From the NCBI RefSeq assembly GCF_905163445.1, contig NC_053201.1:7388001-7452000 (forward strand): a stretch of DNA of 64,000 nucleotides, given 5' to 3'. Of this stretch, positions 59,401 to 64,000 are shown in pieces. The notes below the pieces were generated by a model. The model had not been told where the DNA came from, ran no database searches, and saw only the letters and a list, made by a program, of their open reading frames with translations. The translations under genes and the position numbers were made by a program. The stretch's first letter is position 1. Each line of letters starts with the position of its first letter. This DNA is from Pararge aegeria. Taxonomy: Eukaryota; Arthropoda; Insecta; Lepidoptera; Nymphalidae.

Positions 59401-61276
59401 TTCACATAACGGGATAGATATACTCATATACGACATACGATGATTATTACTTTTGCCAACGAATGGCATTTTAAGCAATCAATGAAATCTTTTTATGTAT
59501 AATTGCTAGTAACTATATAACGCCTAACTAACCACCTCAACATCTCAGACGGCAGCATAAAGAGTTAATCTGTCGGCTCTTGGTTTTTCTTCTTCTTGCG
59601 AATCTTGCGGTAGTCTATGATTACCTTCAGGATGCAGTTATGTGATAATTATCATCAAGGGAATAAGTTTATTGAAAGACAAACTTATTCCTTTGAGGAT
59701 ACCTACTACTTGGCACCTATTTTATGGATGAATCGCAAATCAAACCAATACAATAAACATATTGTAATCAATCGTTTTTACGCCCTTTTTAGGAATTTAA
59801 TTTAGATCATCTTTCTACAGACGTTTGTGTTAGCCCACACTGGAGCTGCGTGCCGGCGTGAAGAGAATTTCTGGCGTGCCAATGAATACCTTCCCGAGCG
59901 TTGGATCAATATTCGCGAACCTCATGCTTCGGGGATCGTTGCACCGTTCGGTCGTGGTCGTCGGATGTGCCCGGGAAAAAGATTCATTGAACTCGAGCTA
60001 CATTTAATATTGGCTAAGGTATGTGTTCATGGATTCAATGGAAATATAATGTCGCGTAAAAATGTCATCTTATAAAATATAACCAGTTGCTAGCAATTCG
60101 CCCACATTTATTTTGGGTTTCCCGCCAAAAAGTCCCGCAGGAAACCCATTATTTTTTCGGGGCAAAATGTTTCCTAAGGTCGTTTCCCGGAGGTAAACTA
60201 TTTCTATGCAAACTTTTACTAAGTCACGTTTAGCAGTCGGCTTTTGTAGATAACAAATGCTATTTTTAGTAATACCGCTGATAACTTTTACCAGCAGCGG
60301 CAGTAATAATCCGGAAAGGTATAAATAGTATGTATGTCCCATGTCCATCTCCAGGATACAAGCTACATTTGTGCCAAATTTCATCAAGTTACCTTTATCT
60401 CATAACCCCTTCGGTAACCAACAATCAATTATCGAACAAATACTTTCGTAATTATTATATTAGTATGGATGTGTCAAAAATAATGGATCCATTCTTAAAA
60501 TGGATATTATAAGTCTTGCGAACAAACATTGTACTCAAATTCTAATAAGAAATAAATCAGCGCCATCTGTAAGAATATTCATGAACGACGACTTTAAATG
60601 AACTAGAATGCGTAAGTAGATATTTTCATTTCATTAAGTCCCTTATCCTTATAGAACCTTGTAAGAAAGGAAATAAAGATTCCTTCACATGTGTTCCTTG
60701 TAGTTTTCAGTTAAATAGGTATACCAGGTTATAACGTCTTGGCATCAATGAGTTGAGTGCCATTTTGTTTATTTAGACAGTGAAGCAGTAAAAATAGTAA
60801 AACGAATTTATTGAAGCTTATCCCTCCGGTTCAGTCATAGTCATAAATTATTAGTAGTTTGCGATAATACCAAATAGTTTAAATATGGAACTATTCCAAA
60901 AAAATATTAAATCCAAAAGCGCTAGGGCGCTAGTTTTGTCTAATATGGTGAAGGCGTCAGTCAATCGGTCGAACGTTTGATGTGGCTATGGGCAGGGCAC
61001 ATAGCTCGAAGAACCGATGGACATAAAGATAAAACTAGTCATAGGAAGCCGCTGCAAATACTTGTAGCAAAACGACGTGGTTCGTGGAAATCCCTACAAA
61101 ATACCTTCAGTGACCGTCCTTCGGTTGAGATGTAAATGTATGTATATATATAAATTATTTCTGTTTTGCAGATACTGCAGCACTGGCGTGTTGAATACGA
61201 TGGCGAACTAGACGTTCAGTTCGACTTCCTGTTATCACCAAAGTCACCAGTGTCCCTGCGGCTAGTCGAGTGGTGA
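38255..61276 (+). CDS. CYP314A1: CYP314A1 (shade), ecdysone 20-monooxygenase, eight visible exons; 5' coding end missing
   Basis: Joining 38255-38468, 40455-40653, 44729-44919, 54784-54979, 56933-57095, 58971-59204, 59821-60018 and 61172-61276 gives 1500 nt, 499 residues and TGA. Every border is GT-AG and the phases (1,2,1,2,0,0,0) agree. Numbered from the first visible residue: hydrophobic segment 12-30, LPGPP hinge 42-46, WxxxR at W143-R147, AGIET at 317-321, ExxR at E370-R373, PERW at 424-427, heme Cys at C449. The stretch RPPTE...RPDRYAS (113-132) and the PGKRF heme tail match the shade family as I know it. Known role: a mitochondrial-clan P450 that converts ecdysone to 20-hydroxyecdysone in peripheral tissues, needing electron-transfer partners; some insects place it in mitochondria, microsomes or both. 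The hydrophobic N-terminus followed by basic residues would suit an ER anchor. Oddity: no initiator Met in the first visible exon. CYP302A1 and CYP315A1 are less likely. Confidence 0.96.
38531..38800 (+). repeat. SINE family B copy with a large internal palindrome
   Basis: CTGGTTGGCGCAGTGGGCAG through TTTTTCAGTGTCTGGGTG to GGCTAGATGGCGATGTG is family B. Where the sister copies read a CATCAG...TAGTACCCA segment, this one has 38683-38710 and its exact reverse complement at 38715-38742 (28-bp arms, loop ATGG). It begins 62 bp after the donor at 38469. Confidence 0.9.
38845..39090. repeat. Dispersed repeat, family E
   Basis: CAAGTTAGCCCTCGACTGCA, TCTCATCTGGTG and GGCGGTACGTCTTTGTC are shared with the copy at 39280-39640. 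Probably LINE-derived; class not resolved. Confidence 0.6.
39280..39640. repeat. Family E repeat carrying a nested insertion
   Basis: CAAGTTAGCCCTTGACTGCA...TAGCGGGCTAACCTGTT is split by about 39361-39475 (repeated AAATTCA, then TTTATTTCAAGTAGGCC and ACTTTTGAAACGTCAAG, a minus-strand LINE 3' end). The family E sequence resumes at GTTGGGGAGTATGGCAG. Confidence 0.65.
39955..40065 (-). repeat. Dispersed repeat, inverted copy of 5440-5590
   Basis: GCATATTTATTTTTCCATA and AAAAGACCGACAC read in the opposite sense to the upstream copy. Class unknown. Confidence 0.55.
40455..40653 (+). CDS. CYP314A1: CYP314A1 exon: helix A to B-C region
   Basis: The acceptor gcacgcag ends at 40454. Bases ac complete Asp72, then MFRRYGPVFAEI follows. 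The exon covers residues 72-138 and includes RPPTE and RPDRYAS, a very conserved shade stretch near the substrate-contacting B-C region. It ends two bases into codon 138 before donor gtaagt at 40654. An in-frame ATG at 40436 lies in the intron just before the acceptor and is treated as non-coding. Confidence 0.95.
40735..41030 (+). mobile_element. RTE-like retrotransposon 3' end
   Basis: The sequence translates in pieces as AQRVAKLN...HWTGHIAQRTEGR, the C-terminal zinc-knuckle-like region of RTE-type reverse transcriptases, followed by CAGCAGTGGACGTCCATCGG and a TGATGATGA tail. It is 5'-truncated with stops. It lies 80 bp after the donor at 40654. Confidence 0.8.
41500..41660 (+). mobile_element. 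Family L retrotransposon tail
   Basis: CATAAGTGCCTGTGATAGGCC and TACATGAATAAAG match the end of 1615-1935, followed by a TTGAATTT-type tail. Confidence 0.75.
42000..42115 (+). mobile_element. LINE 3'-terminal fragment
   Basis: GCGGCGTGGTAGGTC, CGTCTCTCCTTAGAAAGAG and AAGGCCTGTGCCC, related to 27820-27975 and 58868-58935. Confidence 0.6.
42488..42545 (-). mobile_element. RTE-like 3' fragment, antisense
   Basis: AACCGATGGACGTCTACTAC and TGGACATAGTTCTTTTGTAG are the reverse complement of the end of the copy at 40735-41030. Confidence 0.65.
42865..43069. repeat. 51-bp minisatellite, about 3.5 units
   Basis: The marker GAGGT starts at 42890, 42928, 42979 and 43030: two full 51-bp steps and one of 38 bp where part of a unit is missing. 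As 51 is 17 codons, the minus strand stays open and spells a repeated 17-residue peptide; there is no other sign of a gene. Confidence 0.92.
43897..44190 (-). repeat. SINE family A, minus copy
   Basis: CAGTACAGGGCACGGGTCTCC, GGGTTTAGGCCGTAGTC, GCATGCAGGTTTCCTC, ATGTTTTCCTTCACCGTTGAA and GTGCTGGGATTC in full family order. Confidence 0.88.
44729..44919 (+). CDS. CYP314A1: CYP314A1 exon: C-helix WxxxR to helix E
   Basis: The acceptor attccag ends at 44728. The exon covers residues 138-202 and begins EQGEKWHHLRR. W143 and R147 form the C-helix WxxxR motif that contacts a heme propionate. It continues through TSPHTIQGFIPELN to NRMGLE and ends one base into codon 202. The donor at 44920 is gtaagt. 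A dispersed LINE-derived repeat begins about 20 bp into the intron that follows. Confidence 0.95.
44941..45200 (+). mobile_element. LINE-derived fragment, family C, next to a splice donor
   Basis: CATTGCTGTGTTCCGGTCAG, GTGTTCCTTGCATGTCCTG and GTGAATGTTGCTCTG match family C copies at 10966 and 28735. It begins roughly 20 bp after the GT of the donor at 44920. The 93-codon frame inside is incidental. Confidence 0.65.
45201..46239. other. Intron DNA, unassigned
   Basis: AT-rich intron sequence without repeats I recognise. A 7-bp perfect hairpin (GTGGCGA tgcg TCGCCAC) is at 46170-46187. Confidence 0.5.
46240..46372 (+). repeat. SINE family A, 3' fragment
   Basis: AAGTCTACTAATCCACACTTG, CCCTCTCATTCTGAAC and AATGGGTTGATGATAATAATG. 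Confidence 0.65.
46373..48619. other. Intron DNA, mostly unassigned
   Basis: 47518-47760 is GC-richer and includes a CATCATCATCATCATTGGC tract of the sort that ends retroelements; the rest is AT-rich. No exon is expected here, since the flanking exons join in phase. Confidence 0.45.
48620..48850. repeat. Family E fragment and A-rich tail
   Basis: GACAAGTCTGTCTGTTTGTAG and ATTAAGCCGGTG are shared with the family E area at 39430-39480. TATTTATTTATACTC and TTTGCACACATAAAAAATGC follow, a typical reversed LINE tail. Confidence 0.5.
49470..49724 (-). repeat. SINE family B, minus copy
   Basis: CGCCATCTAGCCCCAAAGTAG, GTGTTATGGGTACTAAGTGA, AACACCCAGACACTGAAAAA, GGGAATCGAACCCACGG and TGCGCCAATCGGCCGTCT: complete and little diverged. 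Confidence 0.9.
50349..50387. repeat. Three-part inverted motif
   Basis: CTGCTTCTATCC at 50349-50360 can pair with GATAGAAGCAG at 50364-50374 (loop of 4) or with GGATAGAAGCAG at 50376-50387, giving two alternative perfect hairpins. Confidence 0.92.
51084..51169. repeat. 38-bp inverted repeat, 10-nt loop
   Basis: 51084-51121 and 51132-51169 are inverted copies with one mismatch. Part of the right arm is identical over 23 bp to 17230-17252, so the arm sequence may belong to a dispersed element. Confidence 0.93.
51482..51712. mobile_element. 231-bp element with 62/63-bp terminal inverted repeats
   Basis: Left arm 51482-51543 and right arm 51650-51712 are reverse complements except for one substitution and one inserted G. 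Both contain GTATAGTTCAACGGGTAC or its complement. The 106-bp middle is unrelated and GC-richer. The shape suits a MITE or foldback element; no clear target duplication is seen, so an inverted duplication is possible. Confidence 0.75.
52759..52797. repeat. Perfect hairpin, 15-bp arms, 9-nt loop
   Basis: GTGGTTGTACCATAC at 52759-52773 pairs exactly with 52783-52797. Confidence 0.95.
52983..53350 (+). repeat. Family F dispersed repeat
   Basis: Starts TACTAGCTGTTGCACGCGAC, contains CATCCCCTCTCCCAAAGGAAC and CCAAGAATATGTGTACAAAG, and ends ATATTAGTAGGGAT. A long hexamer array follows directly. Confidence 0.85.
53351..53440. repeat. TAGGGA microsatellite, about 15 units
   Basis: A nearly perfect hexamer array with one GGGATAAGGA break and one GGGACA variant. 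The related element at 17886-18318 ends with only two or three units, so the array grew from the 3' end of the repeat. Confidence 0.95.
54098..54565 (-). mobile_element. RTE-like retrotransposon 3' end, antisense
   Basis: On the minus strand it encodes TYGSQTWSLTMRLIRRLR and RAMERAMLGVFLRDQIR, a well-known RTE-type C-terminal block (54340-54552), then continues with stops to a TGATGATGG end at left. It is truncated and dead, and lies 220 bp upstream of a P450 exon. Confidence 0.85.
54784..54979 (+). CDS. CYP314A1: CYP314A1 exon: helices E to G
   Basis: The acceptor ttgttccag ends at 54783. The exon covers residues 202-267 and includes CGLMLGTRLGFL and RDSYYGAPLWKFAPT, both typical of the shade family. 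It lies after the longest intron of the gene (about 9.9 kb) and 230 bp downstream of an antisense RTE-like fragment. The donor at 54980 is gtgagt, and the split codon (at|g) gives Met267. Confidence 0.95.
55368..56699 (-). mobile_element. 5'-truncated RTE-like retrotransposon with target-site duplication
   Basis: The minus strand encodes reverse transcriptase motifs DYSKAFDS (A box, near 56580), RGLRQGDPLS (B box) and FADDIVLF (C box, catalytic DD pair) in a frame running to 55899. The C-terminal block RRPGRPLKRWEDDI continues in another frame (55543-55968), so one frameshift has occurred near 55930. The 3' end is AATAAAG plus a repeated TTA tail (plus-strand TAATAATAA from 55368). CTAAGATGTGTTTA occurs at both 55354-55367 and 56700-56713, a 14-bp target-site duplication. 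It lies inside a P450 intron in the opposite orientation and looks fairly young. Confidence 0.92.
56745..56800 (-). repeat. GATA-tailed retroelement end
   Basis: GATAGATAGATAGATAGATC followed by TTTATTTGCATAATACACAC, the same junction as at 37620-37680. Confidence 0.65.
56933..57095 (+). CDS. CYP314A1: CYP314A1 exon: helix H to I-helix AGIET
   Basis: The acceptor gttgctag ends at 56932. The exon covers residues 267-321 and carries MRDKKAAVIDFITAGIET. The AGxET motif of the I-helix, which handles oxygen and protons at the heme, ends exactly at the exon border in phase 0. The residue after the Thr is Leu rather than the usual Thr or Ser; as I recall, Drosophila shade has Leu here too. The donor at 57096 is gtaag. 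Confidence 0.96.
57121..58160. other. Intron DNA, unassigned
   Basis: AT-rich intron sequence with no repeat I can name and no exon-like open stretch. Confidence 0.5.
58163..58290 (+). repeat. SINE family A fragment
   Basis: CTCTAACTTTTCAGCGTTATG, GCTCTAACGGTAAAGGAAAAG and AAAGGTGTGTGAAGTGGGCC. Confidence 0.6.
58300..58575 (-). repeat. Family F dispersed repeat, inverted
   Basis: ATCCCTACTAATATAATGAA at left, then GTTTGTTTGTTACGCTTTCAC and CCTTTGGGAGAGGGGATGAG: the reverse of the copies at 17886 and 52983. Confidence 0.85.
58578..58825 (-). repeat. SINE family A, minus copy
   Basis: GAAGGGTTTGGGCCGTAGTCC, CGCCTTTGAGAATATTATG, CAGGCATGCAGGTTTCCTCA, then a diverged tRNA-like end. It directly follows the inverted family F element. 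Confidence 0.82.
58868..58935 (+). mobile_element. LINE 3' terminus next to a splice acceptor
   Basis: CCTCCTATGACAGAGGAGGCC and TGTGCCCATCAGTGGAAGTC, ending AACGGATGATAG about 35 bp before the acceptor AG at 58969-58970. Confidence 0.65.
58971..59204 (+). CDS. CYP314A1: CYP314A1 exon: J to K-helix with ExxR
   Basis: The acceptor ttgtttcag ends at 58970. The exon covers residues 322-399, beginning LANSLVFLLYLL, the rest of the I-helix. E370-G-F-R373 is the K-helix ExxR pair that stabilises the core. The exon ends with NRLPAG before donor gtaagg at 59205, phase 0. A retroelement 3' end stops about 35 bp upstream of the acceptor, leaving only the pyrimidine tract between them. Confidence 0.96.
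59255..59400 (+). mobile_element. LINE 3'-UTR fragment, family D
   Basis: CTTCCCGTGGATGTCGTACG, CTACTACTACCATGTG and GATTATGGGCAAAC match 2010-2230. It starts about 50 bp after the donor at 59205. Confidence 0.7.
59656..59695. repeat. 15-bp inverted repeat in a short intron
   Basis: 59656-59670 (CAAGGGAATAAGTTT) and 59681-59695 (AAACTTATTCCTTTG) are inverted copies with one mismatch and a 10-nt loop. Confidence 0.93.
59821..60018 (+). CDS. CYP314A1: CYP314A1 exon: PERF region and heme-binding loop
   Basis: The acceptor ctttctacag ends at 59820. The exon covers residues 400-465 and contains the PERW version of the PERF motif (424-427). The heme loop is F442-GRGRRM-C449-P-G451, fitting FxxGxRxCxG; C449 is the predicted axial thiolate ligand of the heme iron. 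KRFIELELHLILAK follows as the L-helix. The donor at 60019 is gtatgt, phase 0. Confidence 0.97.
60100..60475. repeat. Dispersed repeat ending ATATTAGTATGGAT
   Basis: GTCCCGCAGGAAACCC, CATCTCCAGGATACAAGC and CAAATTTCATCAAGTTACC, closing TTATTATATTAGTATGGATG, resemble a degraded lepidopteran Helitron-like or LINE-tail repeat. Class uncertain. Confidence 0.5.
60950..61140 (+). mobile_element. RTE-like 3' fragment
   Basis: GGGCAGGGCACATAGCTCG, AAGAACCGATGGAC and GACCGTCCTTCGGTTGAGATG resemble the terminal part of the copy at 40735-41030 with internal deletions. It ends about 30 bp before the last P450 exon's acceptor. Confidence 0.65.
61172..61276 (+). CDS. CYP314A1: CYP314A1 terminal exon
   Basis: The acceptor tctgttttgcag ends at 61171. 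The exon covers residues 466-499 and stops at TGA 61274-61276. It encodes the C-terminal beta strands, ending SPKSPVSLRLVEW, which matches the usual end of this family (LxPKxPLSLRL). It follows an RTE-like 3' fragment in the preceding intron. Confidence 0.95.
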   Translation: MLQHWRVEYDGELDVQFDFLLSPKSPVSLRLVEW

Positions 61277-61620
61277 ACCAAGCGGCGCGTTTGTTTATAT
61301 TTGCGGCAAGATACTTGCTCTATACTTTTGTGGTGATTTTCTATTAAACGACACCGAGACGGTAGCGACTGAACCAACCCACTTTAGCTTTAAAAAACAT
61401 TATTTAAAAATGTTTTCTACAAACAAGGATCCATTATTACCTAGATCACCCTGCAACCTAAATACAACATTACCAATGTAACGAGACAAACAAGTGAATT
61501 TATTACTTCTTATGCTCTAGTGCATATAAGTGTTCTATTTCCACCCGATTAAATTGAAAAGCAGATTGTATAATTCGTTAATAAATCTCTATTTATGGTC
61601 GTCTAATAAATTAAACTTCG
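61277..61620 (+). other. CYP314A1: CYP314A1 3' UTR with two poly(A) signals
   Basis: The stretch after the stop codon carries AATAAA at 61580-61585 and again at 61605-61610, the first hexamers seen downstream of the TGA. Cleavage would fall around 61600-61630. No repeat interrupts it. The exact end is inferred. Confidence 0.6.
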
Positions 61621-64000
61621 TTGCATTAAACTTAAGTGGAACGTCTTGGATAAAATAGCTGGTTGTGTGCACTTAATGTGCATTTTTTTATTTTCGTGTG
61701 GCTTCTATTAATTCTATTATTTCAATGGGAAACTTAAAATATATCATGCCCAATTTTTTATCCGTCCCTCAGAGGACATAAAATTAGACAGATGAGTCGC
61801 ATAGAGAATGAGAAGGGTAAAACCAAAATGATATTGATTCCTTTACTGTACATTTTTCATAAGAAACTTATACAAAAAGATTGGTTGTGATTGTCCGTAA
61901 AGTGTAATCTTTCCCGTGTCGAGTCGTTCTCGTTTAATAGAAAAAACAACCTTTGCTCCAAATCACGCTCACTGTACTGATTATTTTTTAGTGATAAAAG
62001 TCGCTCCTGTGTTGTATTGTTTTAAGTAGTTCTGTAAGACTCCGTAATATAATGCTATGGTAAAGGAAGATTATTTCGTAAGAATTTTAATCGGAAAAAT
62101 GCTGATCTTTCAATGAAAAATTAAAGCTATTGTTACTTCGTTTTGATTACTATGCCTCAGCCATTAAAATGTGCCTTTAACACATGTAAACTTTTTTTTA
62201 GAAAAACTACTAAAATCTTTAACTTACTTTGTAATATTGGTACATGCGATAGAAGTAAAACATTAGGTTATTTTCGTACGTCCATTGTGATACGACGTCG
62301 AATAGATTTGATATTGCTATCCTTATCTAAGGAACTAAAAAAAGGCAGCACTGCTATATTCCATATGTCATCTGAAAATTTCGTATTAGATTGTTTATAT
62401 TTAAAGTAATAGGCTTCCATTTTGAGACCAAGATTAGCTAAAGTCAGCTGAGGTCAGTTAATTTTCACGTTTCCGTTTAATTTTTTTTTCCCCACCGTTC
62501 TTCAGGAATTTTCCTCCTAATTATTTAACTATTTCTTTACGAGCCTTATGAAGTGTCACTTTAAGAATTAACATTTAGAATTAAAAACAAGGGTGGGCTG
62601 TGACGTGATAGACCTTTGCTAATAATACCTACTTTGTATAAATCCGCCCGCGGAAAGAATGCTTTCCTGAATGACGTCTGTCAGTGGGCCAAAGAAACAT
62701 TAATTATGATTATTTATTTGATTGTCTGGTATACTATTCTATAAACATATTATACTTATACATACTATTCGTATTTTTAGAATGTCCTATTTTTTTTTTC
62801 TTTGTTGCAACTGCTCTTTTTACTCTCCATTTCTTCCACTACCTTAAGTCACTGGTAAAGATCTCTTATAGAGATAAGTATTTCCGTATCCACATCTTTA
62901 ATTGTTTATGATTATGTCAGTTCTTTTGGCACGAAATAAATTAATAAATAATTAGACTTCTTCTAGCCGAATATTTGCCATTAAATTTTGGGCACCTTTA
63001 TATTAAAAAATATATAAGTTTATATATCGATATAACTACTTTAAATCAAATAAATACAAATATTTTCAAAAATAAAACATTGTCTCTTCAAAGTTACATC
63101 GTCCATTCAATGAAGACCTGTCAGGAATGCATTATTTTCCAGGCCGTAATATATTATAACCTAGATAACTTTTTTTGCTGAAGTTTTAACTTCAAAGATT
63201 CTTTGATTCTTTATTAAGTACCCTTATATAAGTACTGGCATACAGTTTTTAATAAGTCGCTTGGGATACCTTCTCTAAATACCTTGGTACTTAGTACTAG
63301 GTACTTAGCACACAAAAGTTTTTACGTTTGCATAAACGTATAACTCTTTCATGTGGATTCAATATATTTAGGTTCATATCCGCGTCGTTGCAACGTTAAG
63401 AACTCTAAAACTTCTATTCGAATGTCGTAAAACATGAGAGTTATTGCATAGTTTTTTTTTTAATTTAAGTTTAATATTAATAACCTCTGATAAGGCTCAA
63501 AATTCATAAACAATCGATGGGTTCTTAAAGTCAGATCGAGTAAATTTAAAATTAAATTCTAATAATTTAGTTCTAAATTTAGTTTGTAGCTATGAGTGAA
63601 ATTCCATAGTGGAAATTTTTAACAGGGTATTGGCACAGTCTGCTCAGATAAAAAACCTCTGTTCTAGCACGAAGAGTTACCAACGCAAATCTGTACACTA
63701 AGCTAAATTGAGCGGTCTCTTGTTTCACTTGGCATTGATTCAATTTTGGCCTTGGAAAAGGATAGCACTATTTTTGACTTGTCAATTTAGTTTACATTTA
63801 GCAGAAATAAAACTTTTTTTAGCCATATCATATGCTATACAAGACCCTAAATTATGGGTATGTATAAGCTGCATACAGAAGCGTTATAGCTATTATACAG
63901 CTATATTACAGTATAGGCTCGAACTAAAACTCTTCGTGATAGGGCTCTTTCTTGTATCGTGAGAATTTTCACAAAATAAATATTAAATAGTTAAGTGTTT
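61621..64000. other. Downstream intergenic DNA
   Basis: AT-rich, with short chance frames only (for example 62143-62409 and 63708-63962, no domains). I see no exon, RNA gene or clear repeat. Confidence 0.5.

Noticed and set aside
1..64000. CRISPR array, operon or prokaryotic defence system
   Set aside because: Spliced eukaryotic gene, SINEs and LINEs throughout; the tandem repeats found lack unique spacers.

Overview
The window looks like nuclear DNA from a ditrysian moth or butterfly. It is AT-rich with large introns. It is packed with tRNA-derived SINEs and 5'-truncated non-LTR retrotransposon tails of types I recognise from lepidopteran genomes. No prokaryotic gene organisation is present, and most short open frames are chance or repeat-derived. 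The species cannot be fixed from the sequence.

One protein-coding gene can be supported. It lies on the + strand and is CYP314A1 (shade), the cytochrome P450 that hydroxylates ecdysone at C-20 to give 20-hydroxyecdysone. Eight exons between 38255 and 61276 join with GT-AG borders and matching phases into 499 codons plus a stop. They carry a hydrophobic N-terminal segment, a proline-rich hinge, the C-helix WxxxR, the I-helix AGIET, the K-helix ExxR, PERW and the heme loop FGRGRRMCPG. The start codon is not in the first of these exons, which has an in-frame stop and no ATG before its acceptor, so at least one 5' exon is missing. A candidate (ATG 37469, phase-0 donor gtaagt at 37598) sits just downstream of a GC-richer stretch (36990-37250). 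That stretch holds four short perfect inverted repeats and a nuclear-receptor half-site with an imperfect partner, and it is proposed as the promoter. Poly(A) signals lie at 61580 and 61605.

Layout: 1-36990 is gene-poor upstream DNA. It holds SINEs, LINE tails, foldback sequences and a CpG-rich island at 15080-15318. 36990-37600 is the candidate promoter and first exon. 38255-61276 is the gene body, whose introns (0.6 to 9.9 kb) are full of insertions, including an RTE-like copy with a 14-bp target-site duplication, a 51-bp minisatellite, a TAGGGA array and a 231-bp element with 62-bp inverted ends. 61620-64000 is downstream DNA in which I see no gene.

The most unusual pattern is the number of perfect or near-perfect short inverted repeats scattered through non-coding DNA, one of them inside a SINE copy whose sister copies lack it. 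I see no CRISPR array, operon, or clearly new biological system.
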